Shown: positions 10,201-20,835 of the stretch, one piece after another
How positions within the stretch are numbered: the first letter of the stretch is position 1
Layout of the letters: each line of letters opens with the position of its first letter
Translations under genes and position numbers: made by a program
Assembly (NCBI GenBank): GCA_905221605.1
Contig: CAJNDS010002205.1
Location: 133,503-197,502 of the forward strand
DNA from: Symbiodinium natans
Lineage: Eukaryota > Sar > Dinophyceae > Suessiales > Symbiodiniaceae
Reading direction: 5' to 3'
Length of the DNA: 64,000 nucleotides
Notes under the pieces: generated by a model
What the model saw: only the letters and a program-made list of their open reading frames with translations
The model's database searches: none
Told to the model about the DNA's origin: nothing

Positions 10201-10383
10201 GTAGGGTTTAGGGTTTTAGGGTTTAGGGTTTAGGGTTTCGGGTTTAGGGTTAGGGTTGTTTAGGGTGTAGGGTGTAGGGTTTAGGGTTTGGGGTTTGGGG
10301 TTCACGGTTTAGGGTCTTGGGGTTTAGTGGGGAAGTTTAGGGTTTAGGGTTTGGGGTTTAGGGTTTAGGGTTTAGGGTTTGAG
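10201..10383. repeat. TTTAGGG array with variants
   Basis: Mixed TTTAGGG, TTTGGGG and GTGTAGGG units. It faces the CCCCAAA array across a 60 bp exon-like piece. Confidence 0.85.
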
Positions 10384-10532
10384 GTGCCGAACCACCGGGG
10401 GGCAAGAGGCCGGCAGGCCCCTGTATCCCCAAAAAGCCTAGGAACCTTCAGAACCTAAGCGAGAAGCAGAAAGCCTCCCCAACAGGGTTTAGGGTCTAGG
10501 GTCTAGGGTTTAGAGTTTAGGAATTAGGGTTT

Positions 10533-10862
10533 AGCACACACGCCCACACACGCCCACCCACGCCCACGCACGCCCACACACGCCCACACACACCCACACA
10601 CGCCCACACCCGCCCACACGCCCACACACGCCCACACCCGCCCACACGCCCACACACGCCCACACCCGCCCACAAGCCCACACGCCCACAAGCTCACACG
10701 CCCACATGCGCGCACGCACGCACACACGCGCCCACACGCGCACACGCGCACGCGCACCCGCGCACGCGCGAACGCGCTCACACACGCACGCACGCACGCA
10801 CGCGCGCACGCGCACGCGCGCATGCGCAGACACGCGCCCGCGCGCCCGCACGCACGCAAGAA
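10533..10862. repeat. ACACGCCC / ACGCGC microsatellite block
   Basis: Compound array, first ACACGCCC-type units, then CACGCACG/CGCGCA. Every open frame over it, on both strands, is a low-complexity artefact. Confidence 0.9.
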
Positions 10863-10940
10863 CAAACAAGCTCAAGCAGACAGACAGACAGACATGGACA
10901 GACAAACAGACAGACAAAACAAGCAAACAACAAACGAAAA
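10863..10940. repeat. ACAGACAG / AACAAGC transition block
   Basis: Short-period CAGA/ACAA repeats that lead from the GC-rich array into the 9-bp array. Confidence 0.75.
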
Positions 10941-11090
10941 GCAAGCAAGGCAAGCAAGGCAAGCAAGGCAAGCAAGGCAAGCAAGGCAAGCAAGGCAAGC
11001 AAGGCAAGCAAGGCAAGCAAGGCAAGCAAGGCAAGCAAGGCAAGCAAGGCAAGCAAGGCAAGCAAGGCAAGCAAAGCAAGCAAGCAGACA
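10941..11090. repeat. 9-bp tandem array (GGCAAGCAA)n
   Basis: About sixteen nearly perfect copies of GGCAAGCAA. Because the period is a multiple of three, all six frames stay open, which produces spurious ORFs of 78-186 codons. Confidence 0.95.
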
Positions 11091-11097
11091 CACATTT

Positions 11098-11350
11098 GTA
11101 CGTTGCAAGGCTTTCGTACGTTTAGGATGAGTTGCGCGCAGTCAGGGCAAAATTTCGTTCGTTCCAGGCGGGCTTGGTATGTTCAGGGATTCAGGGCGGG
11201 TTTCGTATACATTCAGGTGGCTTCGTACCTTCAGGACGAATTTCGTAGGTTCAGGGCGGGTGTCGTACGTTCCGGGCGGGTTGCGCACGTTCAGGTGTGC
11301 ATTTCGTATGTTCAAGGCGGAAGTGGGCGAATTTCGGACGTTCAGCCCGG
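11098..11350. repeat. Degenerate minisatellite (TTCGTACGTTCAGG-like)
   Basis: Roughly 20-28 bp units containing TTCGTACGTTCAGG and GGGCGGG boxes, such as those near 11104, 11208, 11226, 11244, 11264 and 11284. Spacing varies. It directly continues the three blocks before it. Confidence 0.7.
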
Positions 11351-11416
11351 GTTATACCGATATACCTACTAATTAGGGGTAGCTACGACTAAGCTGTAGG
11401 TACACAGAGTCCCAGG

Positions 11417-12541
11417 CAAACCCCAAACCCCAAGCCCCAAGCCCCAAACCCCAAACCCCAAACCCTTAGCCCTAAACCCTAAACCCCATGCAGAACACTA
11501 ACTTCGATCTGGAAATCTCAGCCGGCAGGTCTTTAGCCGATTGGATGCCAAGGAGATCGTCCAAACGTTCGCGCCCGCCGGGCGCCCAGATTTTGGGGGT
11601 TTACGAACATACGGGACTGTTTAGGTTTTAGGGTTTGGGGTTTTGGGCTTTTCTCAGTAGCTGAGTAGCTAAACTTTAACCTTTTTGGGTATATAAAATT
11701 CTACTAGATATACAACGTGAACCTTTTTTGGGCTAGGGCATTCAGCCCCTAAGTGTTGAGCTTAGCGCCAACCCGCCTCGACCAGCTAAGCCAAGAAATG
11801 CAGTCGCGGAATACGCAGCCCTGAGCCCTAAACCCTAGGCCCCAGACCCTAAGCCCTAAAACCCCTGGTAGGGTGAGAGACATGCTACAATCGAAACTTA
11901 ACCGTTAACCCCGTAGAAACCTCTGTTAAGAGCACCTTAAGCAGGGTGCCTAAACCCTAAGCCCTAAACCCTAAACCCTAAACCCTAAACCCTAAACCCT
12001 AAACCCTAAACCCTAAACCCTGCTTTACATCGCCCGGGCTGGCGGCAACATGCTGGGAATTGCAAACTTGGGGTTTCTCAGTTGGGGGTTTCTTGCATCT
12101 GGGGTTCCTACCGGGCGTGAGGTGGATCATGATTTAGAGCACTGGTCACATGCTTCGTGTGGAGCTGTCGTTTGCTGTGGTCTACTCCTTGTGCCACCCC
12201 AAATCCCAAACCCAAAGCCTTTGTGTGGCGCATGGTGTACAAACGGCGCGGGGATCCTGATCTGGCTTGTCACAATAAGGGTGCCATGTCTATATGTTGC
12301 TCAGCAGAACGCCTTGCAGGCTGAGACCTGTTTCAAGATCCACCGCAGCCCCAAAAGCTGCAATCCCCAAGCCAACAAAAACAAAAGCAGCACCAATTTC
12401 CCTGCATGGGGTGCGTGTCTTACTGGTATTTGCTCCAAGGATCCAGTCCTCAACGCCTAAAGCCCAAGGCCCCAAAACCCTTCACCCCACACCCCAAGAG
12501 AATGCCCTAAGCCCTAAACCCTAAACCCTAAACCCTGCTGA
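11417..12541. other. Spacer with telomeric tracts, a hairpin remnant and a weak ORF
   Basis: CCCCAAA/CCCTAAA tracts at 11417-11490, 11820-11860 and 11949-12023. A TA-rich element with CTTTAACCTTTTTGGG (about 11653-11760) resembles one at 20089. The 136-codon frame at 12050-12460 has no recognisable domain and includes telomere-derived PNPKP. Confidence 0.4.
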
Positions 12542-12554
12542 GTTGGCCGGCCAA

Positions 12555-12632
12555 GGTGTGCAAGCTGTGGAGAGAAGTGGCCCACAGCAAGGCTGTCACA
12601 TTCTGCTGTGCTCTTTCTCCCGCCAGCCCTAC
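12555..12632 (+). CDS. Candidate exon with F-box-like character
   Basis: The frame reads KVCKLWREVAHSKAVTFCC between CCCTAAA tracts at 12500-12535 and 12635-12660. The VCKLWREVA pattern recalls the second half of an F-box, where a Leu-Trp pair follows a helix. The match is too short to name the protein. Confidence 0.35.
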
Positions 12633-13235
12633 ACACCCCTAAACCCTAAACCCTAAAACCCTCCCCCCCTCCCCGCAAAAAAAAAATCAAAAAACAAAAC
12701 AGAACAAGCTCTGCAAGTGCCCCAAACCCTGCCCTCTAAAGCCCAATTCAAGGTCCCTTTTTTTGCCGGGGGGGGGGGGGGGGGGGAAGGGGGGTTCACT
12801 TTCGGACGAGGAGAATCAACCGCAGGGACCCCATCGACTGCAGACACCTGCCTCCCAACAAAAACAACCCCTTGTTTGGTTTTTAGGGTTTGGGTTTCGG
12901 GTTTAGGGTTTATGGTGTTTAGGGTTTGGGGTTTAGGGTGTATTTAGGTTGTTTTTGTTTTTTTAGGGTTCGGGGTTTAGGGTTTACGGGGTAGGGGCTG
13001 CAAGGACTGCTTCCATAGGTGTTAGCAAGTATCGTCATGTAGTCTGAGGTGAATTTCCTGTGTTTAGGTGTGTGGAGCATTGATGAAAATGGTATATTCC
13101 TGGATTCAAAACCCTAAACCTTAAACCCTAAGTTTTTTGTTGATTGCTCGCTGGGCTTGCAGCCGGCTCTCGACATTCGAGTTTCGTTTTGCATCGGTTT
13201 AGGGTTTAGTGTCTAGGGTTTCGTGTTTAGGATCA
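12633..13235. other. Spacer with homopolymers and TTTAGGG tracts
   Basis: An A-rich run near 12677, a G-run at about 12769-12785, and TTTAGGG tracts at 12885-12935, 12965-12990 and 13197-13230. No exon supported. Confidence 0.45.
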
Positions 13236-13350
13236 AGCCCTCCTTAAGGGTAGGTATATGGGCCCTTAATATGGTCCCTTACCTTCCTTTCAAGTGTAGG
13301 GTCCCCTTTTAAGGGCCCATACTAAGGGACCATGTACCTACCCTAAGACC
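13236..13350. mobile_element. Family D hairpin element
   Basis: GGGTAGGTATATGGGCCCTT on the left mirrors AAGGGCCCATACTAAGGG and CATGTACCTACCCT on the right, giving an almost fully paired hairpin. A related but shorter hairpin is at 33950-34062. Confidence 0.65.
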
Positions 13351-13377
13351 AGCAGCTGCAGCTTTAGAGACCTAGTT

Positions 13378-13458
13378 TTGCCGGACGAGGACCTGTGGCT
13401 GTTGGTCCGGAGGCACATGCGGCTCATCGACCAGTGCCTCAGAGACGGATGTGTCGGT
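13378..13458 (+). CDS. Candidate exon, helical
   Basis: Open frame PDEDLWLLVRRHMRLIDQCL followed by RDGCV, ending where a TTTAGGG tract begins. It directly follows the family D element. No family recognised, but composition and amphipathic pattern look genuinely coding. Confidence 0.45.
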
Positions 13459-13485
13459 TCAGGGTTTAGGGTTCAGGGTTTATGG

Positions 13486-14376
13486 CTTCTGTGGGGGAGG
13501 GGAGGCGGGGGGGCCTTCTTGGTGCCACGAAGCTGCGATGGTAGAGACCTAAATGGCCAATAACTCCCCTCAATGGTGGTTGCTGAGTCTGCGCGAGTCA
13601 CGATCTTTCCTGTCACAACCCTTAAACCTGAATAACCTGACGCCTTAGCCTTGCCTAGGCAACGGGGGAACCTAAATTCAGGGTCTGTCTATCCGACTGG
13701 CAAGCGTGAGAACATCAAGCTTACCTCAGGATTGGGCTTTTGTGTTTAGGGGTTAGGGCTTAGGTCCCTCCGAAGATCAGAAACCCCTCTTCGTAAGGTT
13801 CGTCGTGCTGGAGAAGGCTTGGGCAGATGTGCGTTGTCAGGGCGTGTGGCCATGCTGTAGGCCTGCACATGTGGTGATTTCTCCAAATGATGATCCCTCT
13901 GGGGGTCCTTATTATGAGGCGACCCCTCATATTGAGGGTACCCCAAGAGGGACCCTAATTTACTGAAGCCTGGAGGGGGCCGGGTCTCCCGGTGTGTTGG
14001 GTTGCCCCTTACTAGGTAGGCCCTTGAGTTTTTTTTTTGATTTTCCCTTATGGGGTTCAAGAGGATCATGTTTATGAAAGTTTTCAGAGGGTTCTAAGGG
14101 CCATCCTAGCTTGAATAGGGTTTAGGGTTTAGGGCTTAGGGTTGGGATGTTCCCCCTTATACAAACAGTCCTTAATAGGGATGATCATAGGGGGTAATAT
14201 AGTCCCTTTTAAGGACTGTTTTACAGGGTAACTTCCCAAGCTACCAAGGACCCCAACCCTAAACCCTAAAAGATAAACCCTAAACCCTAAACCCTAAACC
14301 CTAAACCCTAAACCCTAAACCCTAAACCCTAAACCCTAAACCATCCCAAGTCTGGGGCTTATCCCTGAAGCGTGCG
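13486..14376. other. Spacer with family C element and arrays
   Basis: A minus-strand frame of 107 codons (13746-14069) has no domain and overlaps no repeats; it is not claimed. The TTTAGGG tract at 14117-14142 abuts a family C hairpin, and a CCCTAAA tract runs 14255-14342. Confidence 0.4.
14143..14240. mobile_element. Family C hairpin element, copy 1
   Basis: TGGGATGTTCCCCCTTATAC and AACAGTCCTTAATAGGGAT at the left; the right side has AAGGACTGTTTTAC with a degraded end (AACTTCCCA). Four other copies are in the window. Confidence 0.65.
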
Positions 14377-15281
14377 CCCCGGCTCGAAATCAGCACCCGG
14401 GTCCCTCGCCTCGGCGCCATGGCTGTGCTGGTGCAGGTGGGCTTCCACGTTCCGCCTTTGTTCTTGTGGGGAGGGTGGGGGAGGGTTTAGGGTTTAGGGT
14501 TTAGGGTTTAGGGTTTAGGGTTTAGGGTTTAGGGTTTAGGGTTTTTGGTTTTTGGGTTTAGGGTGTAGGGTTTAGGGTTTTTGGTTTTTGGGTTTAGGGT
14601 GTAGGGTTTAGGGTTTCAGGTGTAGGGTTCCGGGGTGAGGGTTTAAGGTTTAAAGGCTCGGTGTTGGTGGGGCTTTATCCCTGAAGCCTCATTACCAGAC
14701 GCTCAAAGTCGAGTTGTTTTTTTTCACCCCTTTTTTGTCCGGGTGTTTGCTCAAGATGTTAGCTTGTCGTGACTAGCTGACAGGGCTCTGGGTTCCTTCT
14801 GCGCTGCAACTTTCGGATTCTGGAGTTTTGGGTTTGGGTTCTAGGGTTCAGGGAGCAGGGTTTAGGGCGAGGGTTCCGGGTTTAAGGCTTAGATGAGATC
14901 ATGAGCTCTTTTTCGAAAGCCTTGCAGCAAGCCATTACCGGCCAAGTGCAGACCCACAGCCCTGGGGGTTTTGGGGCGTATCGACATCTTGGAGCACCCG
15001 AGTACCGAGCATCAGGATACTAGTTACTATCTGAACATGTCTACAGCTTCCCCTAAAGCCCTCAGCCCTCGCCTCTCAACTAGGCCTAAACCCCAAACCC
15101 TAAACACTAAACCCCCTAAACCCTAAACCCTAAGCCCTAAGCCCCAAGCCCCAAGCCCCAAGCCCCAAGCCCTGAGCCGGTGTAGGTCCTGTCGCTGCTG
15201 GTCCTGCCTGGAGCCGCGGGCTACATCGGCTTCGATGGCTTCAGTGGGGGTGGCAACTGCCGGGCGCCCAACGTCTGCTGG
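14377..15281 (+). CDS. Candidate exon pair with hydrophobic N-terminus
   Basis: Exon one (14377-14475) contains MAVLVQVGFHVPPLFLW. Exon two (15186-15281) starts after a GTAG boundary and reads VLSLLVLPGAAGYIGFDGF and on to NCRAPNVCW, stopping exactly where a family A element begins. Between them lie a TTTAGGG array (14485-14625) and a CCCTAAA tract (15083-15176), the usual intron arrangement. A signal peptide or membrane segment is plausible. The linkage of the two exons is inferred from position only. Confidence 0.4.
14485..14625. repeat. TTTAGGG array
   Basis: Ten clean heptamers followed by a duplicated block mixing TTTTTGG and GTGTAGGG units, showing that segments longer than one heptamer have been copied. 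Confidence 0.85.
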
Positions 15282-15490
15282 TTCCTGGTACTTATTGACC
15301 CAAGAATCTTTGATTCCTACTAGGGTTTAGGGTTTAGGGTTTGGGGTTTAGGGTTTAGGGTTTAGGGTTTGAGGACCAATTAGAACTGCACGTATGACCC
15401 ACTCATAAGCCCATTAAGTGCCCGAATATGGTTATAATTCGCTTACAAGTACAGTGATTACTGGGTTAGTAAGTACCCTGAACCTCCAAC
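15279..15490. mobile_element. Family A element with internal TTTAGGG tract
   Basis: GGTTCCTGGTACTTATTGACC on the left; GTTAGTAAGTACCCTGAACC near 15463-15482 on the right. A TTTAGGG tract (15323-15373) sits between the left arm and the inner CTCATAAGCCCATTAAGTG box. It starts immediately after an open exon. Confidence 0.7.
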
Positions 15491-16483
15491 AAGGGATATG
15501 CGAGATGAGATTAATGAATGAAGCCCTGTAGCCCACTCCTTATGATCATCTGCCCTCTGAACTCCCGTTGAGCAGCCTCCACATCCCCCCAAAATCTGAG
15601 CCCATTCGCAAGTCTCTACATGGCAGCCGTCTCTGCGCCCACCTTGGGGTTTCGCATCCAAAGTCCATTTCCAGGAGGGGCTACTATACTAAACCCTCAA
15701 CCCTCAACCCTCAACCCTCAACCCTAAACCCTAAACCCTAAACCCCCATAACCCCTAAGCAAGTCCCTTTAAGGGGTTGATTCTGGGGACTGTAGGGCCT
15801 ATAATAGCCCATCCTCGTTCATTCACCCCAAGAAGAGTCGCACGCGTCGCGTCTTCTCCACATCATGAACCTTGTGGGGGAGCTCACGTTCCAAGCCGTT
15901 TACAAAAGTGCGCTGCTTGTGGCGCTCTGAGCCCTACAACCCTAAGCCCTGTCAGTTAAACTTCACTTGAATTGAAGCCTGTGCCTGTAAGCTTTTCAAA
16001 CCTGAAGATTAGCTTGCTACCACTGTGTGTGCAGCTTGCTTAGTCGCCGCAATTTGCGTCTACACCCGTAGGCTTCCCCCCCTCACGCCCCTGACGCCCC
16101 CCACTCTCTCGAGTTAGGGTTTAGGGTTTAGGGTTTAGGGTTTAGGGCTTAGGGTTTAGGGTTTAGGGTTTAGGGTTTAGGGTTTAGGGTTTAGGGTTTA
16201 GGGTTTAGGGTTTAGGGTTTAGGGTTTAGGGTTTAGGGTTTAGGTTTAATGGGTTCAGGATTGCTGTGTTTGGGACTCCCATAGCATCCCCCAGTCCCCA
16301 AAGAAGTCCCGACCCCAAACCCTAAACCCTAAGCCCGAAGCCCTAAACCCTAAACCCTAAACCCTAAACCCTAAACCCTAAACCCTAAACCCTAAACCCC
16401 AAACCTAATCCCGGTCCGAGGCCTGCAAAATGAGCTTCCTGGCTGGCCGTGGATGGGAAGATGCCCTAAGCCCTAGAGACCTC
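15491..16483. other. Spacer, includes a 130 bp TTTAGGG array
   Basis: CCCTCAA/CCCTAAA tract at 15688-15757, the array at 16114-16246 (separate entry), and CCCTAAA at 16317-16408. The short open frames at 15458-15661 (minus) and 15777-15959 (plus) have no recognisable domains. Confidence 0.4.
16114..16246. repeat. TTTAGGG array, nearly perfect
   Basis: About nineteen heptamers with one GCTTAGG variant. It mirrors the CCCTAAA array at 16317 across only 70 bp, giving a large potential foldback. Confidence 0.9.
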
Positions 16484-16614
16484 CTATATCCTAGGTAGGA
16501 GAAGGGGGACCCTTAAAAGGGAACCCTTCTTAACCCTCTTCTGGCTCTCTTCAAGAGGGACCTTATTCAGAGGGTCTATATCCCCAAGGGTCCCCCAGAT
16601 CCTATCCCCTACTA
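16484..16614. mobile_element. Family G element, copy 2
   Basis: CCTAGGTAGGAGAAGGGGGA at the left, TTAACCCTCTTCTGGC in the middle, ATCCTATCCCCTA at the right; same order and spacing as the other two copies. Confidence 0.7.
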
Positions 16615-18133
16615 TAACTCTTAAGCCCCGAAAGCCTTCCACCCGTAGGTCCCTAAACCCTGAAACCCTGAAACCCTTAAACGCTTAAACCCTTAAACCC
16701 TTGAACCCTTAAACCCTTAAACCCTTAAACCCTAAACCCCACATGCACATGGAGGGTGGAGGGCTCAGGGTTCGAGAGTTTTTTGCCGGCATTTCCGGTC
16801 TTTTCCTATCCAAGGGGTTTCAAAGAGGGCGTGGGTCGATGTTGCTGCTCCATGGAAAGTTGAAAAACAAATCCGGAGAATGGATGCACGAAGTGGTTTC
16901 CTGCAAATGAAGGAGCTTTGCACCCGAAAGCCTCCAAACCCTAGACTCCTGAGCCTCGTATGGTTCTGCGGCATTGCGCCCAGGATTGCCTGAAGCAACC
17001 GTGTGACTCGTGATGGGACCTGGTGTGGTACCCTCATTCCCTGTTCTGGGGGCAGGTTCACTGAGAATCCCCCTGAAGCAAACAGGCTACCCTCTGCGCC
17101 CGCTTGAAAGTTGAAAACTGGGCAAGCTAGTTGTTGTTTTGGTCAGCGGAATCCCGATACATCCGCGCGCCCTTTTTCTGGGCTCTTGTTAAGGAGACTA
17201 AACCCCAAACCCTAAACCCTAAACCCTAAACCCTAAACCCTAAACACTAAACCATTAATTCAGCTACCATGTTGAGGGTGTAGTGTGCTTTTTCCCGTAA
17301 CTTAAGTTAAGTTGTTGAAACAGAATGCCTGGCTGCCTGTCCCAGGCTCCGCTTTGGGGCCCAGGCGTTGGTGAATCAGGGCTTCAGCGAGGCCCGCGTT
17401 TAGAATATGGGGGTTATCTACGGCATGTATTATTGTTGTGAAAAAAAGGATTTTTTGTTGGGGGAGGGGGGGGGGGGAGTTTAGCAATCTACGAAGCTTC
17501 TACAGTCGAGACCCAAGAAGGAAGCAATGCCCATAAAATGTAGCTTTAGGAGAGTCGCGCTTTGGAGCGGTCCACTTACTCCCCACCCTCACTAGGGCCC
17601 TGAAACCTTTGTGCCCTGTAGAATGCCCTTCATTGGCCCTCGCCTGAACCGTGAGCAGTGAGCCTCGCAGCACTTCTGTGACTGTTTACAGATTATTCCG
17701 GCAAGGTGTTTACACATGGTTCGTAGCCACTACCAGACAGGTTCTTAAAGGTAGGCTGACTCAACTTGCGACGCTTTGTTTTTGCAGTTTGAGTTTCTTG
17801 CATGGCGCTCCTGTTGCTACTGGTGCCCCCTTTTGGTGACCGTGCTGAACAACATCAAAGATCTCGATGCTTCCTGAACCCATAACCGAAATACCAAGGC
17901 CACCTCTTGCAGAATGGTCCCATTGGGTTTAGGGTTTAGGGTTTAGGGTTTAGGGTTTAGGGTTTAGGGTTTAGGGTCCCCAACGACCTCCGTACCCATC
18001 TACCTTAGGACCCCCCCAGCAGGCCCCTTATTGTGTTTAGGCGCCAAGGTTCCTCTTCTGAGGTCGCGCGATGTGAGTGGTAGGTGTAGGCCTGTAACCC
18101 AAAACCCTACCGTATTCATTCAAACCCTAAAGC
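16615..18133. other. Spacer of mixed content
   Basis: CTTAAAC-type tract at 16650-16740, CCCTAAA at 17200-17250, TTTAGGG at 17925-17976. Between 17490 and 17920 the sequence is free of repeats, with one 62-codon frame (17651-17836). The minus-strand 98-codon frame at 16765-17061 is unsupported. Confidence 0.35.
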
Positions 18134-18235
18134 GTGGGATCTTCCCCCTGATACTAGCAGTCCTTAATAGGGATTATAGTACCCCCTAGTATAATCCCTA
18201 TGAAGGAGCTGCCAGTATAAGGGGGACCACCCCAA
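18134..18235. mobile_element. Family C hairpin element, copy 2
   Basis: Arms GATCTTCCCCCTGATACTAG and CCAGTATAAGGGGGACCA, inner arms TCCTTAATAGGGATTAT and ATAATCCCTATGAAGGA. Confidence 0.65.
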
Positions 18236-19469
18236 CCCTGAAACCCTTTGAAGTCTGAGTCCTAAGCTCTAAACCTTAAACCCCAAACCCTCAACCCTAA
18301 CCCCTAAACCTAAAAACCCTCTGAAGTCAGGTTTGCTGTAAAGTGCCGCAGCACTATGCCGAGCCTTCAGGCTCTCTGAACAGGTCCGTGCGCGCGTGTT
18401 GGTGAGGGTTTAGGGTTTTGGGTTTGGGGGTTTAGGAGTTCTAGCGTCTGGGGCCTGGGGTGAGGGGTTGAGGGTTTAGGGTTTTGGTATATTGGGCGTT
18501 CTGGGTTCGTGTGATGGTGCTCGGGCTCTGGCCTAAATCCCCAACGCATCCCTGCAGCCCGAGGCTGCTGGGGTTTAGGGCTTAGGGCTTAGGGCTTAGG
18601 GTTTAGGGTTTAGGGCTTAGGGCTTAGGGTTTAGGCTTTAGGGTTTAGGGTTTAGGGTTTAGGGTTTAGGGTTTAGGGTTTAGGGGCATTCTGACAGCCT
18701 TGCCCTACTTGGAGGTTCAGGGCACGTATGAACCCAATAGTAACTGCACTTATCACCCAATGGTTAGGGTACTTAAGGGGCCTCTAAGTGGGTTTATAAG
18801 AGCAGTTATTCTTGGATTAATAGGTACCCTGTAGACTCTAGACAACCGCGTTTTGCGGTGTATAGGGTTCACCCTACATAATGCCCTAAACTCGACACCC
18901 GAAGCCCTAAGCCCTAATAGCCCTACACCCTAATATCCCTAAACCCTAAGCCCTACATGTCCCTAAAGGCAAGTCTTGGCTCAAGTGAACCCTGGGATCC
19001 GTCTTGGGGGGCGTTGACTGAGACGACGACAAGGACGTGCGGGTTTCGGGGCTTTTGGGCCTTCAGCTTTTTGAAGGGTTCAGGGTTTGGGGTTTAGGGT
19101 TTAGGGTTCAGGGTTTAGGGGGGGGGGCTCTCAGGGGAATTGCTGCGGGACTTTTTTGGGTGTTTGGGCTCCTTGTGGGGGCTTGAGGGCTTTTGGGCTT
19201 TCGGCGTTGGGGTGCTGGGAGTAGGGTTTGGGTTTAGGCTTTGGACGCTGTCAGGTTGAGAGTTGCGGATCGAAGGCTTCGAAGAGATAGGAAGAAGTTT
19301 TCAGAGGGCTTTGGGTTTAGGGTATAGTGTTGGACCCTACATGCTAAATCCTAACCCTAAGCCCTAAACCCCAAACCCCAAACCCTAAACCCTAAACGCT
19401 AAACCCTAAACCCTAAACCCTAAACCCTAAACCCTAAACCCTAAACCCTTCGATCCTTTGATCCTTTCA
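18236..19469. other. Spacer with arrays and a family A element
   Basis: TTTAGGG tracts at 18402-18500 and 18570-18687, family A at 18707-18841, TTTAGGG near 19080-19120, CCCTAAA at 19340-19448. No exon beyond the short candidate that follows. Confidence 0.4.
18707..18841. mobile_element. Family A element, copy without internal array
   Basis: CTTGGAGGTTCAGGGCACG at the left, ATAACTGCACTTATCACCC-like inner box and a degraded right end (GGTACCCTGTAGACTC). Confidence 0.55.
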
Positions 19470-19525
19470 GAAATTTCAACCTGGCAAAGGAAAGGTCGGT
19501 GGACTTCGCATTTGGGGAGGGCGAG
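19470..19525 (+). CDS. Candidate small exon, basic
   Basis: After TTTCAG, one frame reads KFQPGKGKVGGLRIWGG. A CCCTAAA tract lies directly upstream. Too short to classify. Confidence 0.3.
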
Positions 19526-20504
19526 GGGGTTGGTTTTGGATTTTGGAGTTTTACGTTCCGGTGGTTTAGGGATTTTTTTGGGGGAGGGGGGTTTCAGGGT
19601 TTTAAGTTTAGGGTCTGCTGGTCAATGGTGCAGTGTAAGAAGCGTCCTGACAAGCCCTGAACCCTAAACCCTAACCCCGAAACCCCAAACCTTAAACCCT
19701 AAAGCCTAAACCCTAAACCCTGAACCCTGAACCCTGAACCCTGAACCCTAAACCCTACACCCTACACCCTACACCCTACCCTGCACAAAAGCAGAGCCTC
19801 GCGGGAGTCTCCTTGCAGGAGGGCGCTGGTGGCCTCACCTAAAGACTAGGCCGGGGGGCCAAGAAGGGCTCAAAAGGTTACCCAAACCTGCCTCCTCCCC
19901 AAGGGTTAGGGTTTAGCGTTTAGGGCTTAGGGCTGAAAAAGGGCTTAGGGTTTAGGGCTTAGGGCTTCGGGGCTTAGGGCTTAGGGCTTAGGGTTTGGGC
20001 CTCCACCCCCAAGGGGCACTCGCAAGAAACGATGCTCTGGGGGTTCCCCGACAAATTGCAGCAACCGGTACAGGGGTTTGTGGGTTATTCTTACTTCTCC
20101 AACAGCTGAACTTTAAACTTTTTGGGTTCCCTTTTTTTAGTAGGAATAATAAAGTTTAACCTTTTTTCCCCTTGGTTATTGGAGAAGTATTTGGGGGTTT
20201 ATGAAAACTTGGGAGCCCTCATCTTGACCTCCCAATATTAGGATCCCCTGATATAAAAGACAAAAAATGGTACTCGAAAAGGTACCTCCCCCTCAACCCT
20301 AAACCCTAAACCCTAAACCCTAAACCCTAAACCCTAAACCCTTAACCCTAAGGTACCTCCTAATATCGTAAAACCCCAATTGAGGTGGATGTCTGGATGT
20401 CTGGGAACCGCATCGACTGTTGCTTGCGGCTTGAGACGTTTGATGTTCCTGAGGCCCCAAATCCTTAGTACGGCGCACACAGAAGCTACGGCTTACTGGG
20501 TTCG
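19526..20504. other. Spacer with arrays and a hairpin remnant
   Basis: CCCTAAA/CCCTGAA tract 19657-19782, TTAGGGC tract 19903-19999, CCCTAAA 20286-20350. A hairpin with arms CTTCTCCAACAGC and GGTTATTGGAGAAG spans about 20098-20190. Confidence 0.45.
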
Positions 20505-20635
20505 TAGTAGGGAGTGAGGAAAGTAGGTACTCACCCTATTTCCCCTATTTATTTATATATACATGTACATATTCTATGTACACCTTTCAAGGGATTGTAT
20601 TGGGTACCTACTTCCTTCATTCCCTACTAAGAAGT
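20505..20635. mobile_element. Family B hairpin element, full copy
   Basis: Left arm GTAGTAGGGAGTGAGGAA and GTAGGTACTCACCC; right arm GGGTACCTACTTCCTTCATT and CCCTACTAAG. The AT-rich loop matches copy 1 in type. Confidence 0.7.
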
Positions 20636-20835
20636 AACATATTGGTGGACTTAGGGTCTCGGGTTGAGGCTTCCAGCTTCCCGAGCCCTAAACCCTAAAC
20701 CCTAAACCCTAAGCCCTCACCCCTCAACCCTCAGCCCTCAGCCCTAGACCCTAGACCCTAAACCCTAAACCCTAAACCCTAAACCCTAAACCCTAAACAT
20801 TAAGGGCAGGAAGGCTCCGAAGCCCCCCCCCCCCG

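Noticed and set aside
10524-11130. ORFs of 78-186 codons on both strands (Cys-Leu-Pro, Ala-Leu-Leu and Lys-Gln-Gly repeats)
   Set aside because: They are translations of the 9-bp GGCAAGCAA array and the ACACGCCC block, which keep every frame open.
13746-14069. 107-codon minus-strand ORF
   Set aside because: No domain, no context support, and low-complexity Pro/Arg composition.
18966-18985. Second spliced-leader-like match (TTGGCTCAAG)
   Set aside because: Only ten bases match, which is expected by chance in 64 kb.
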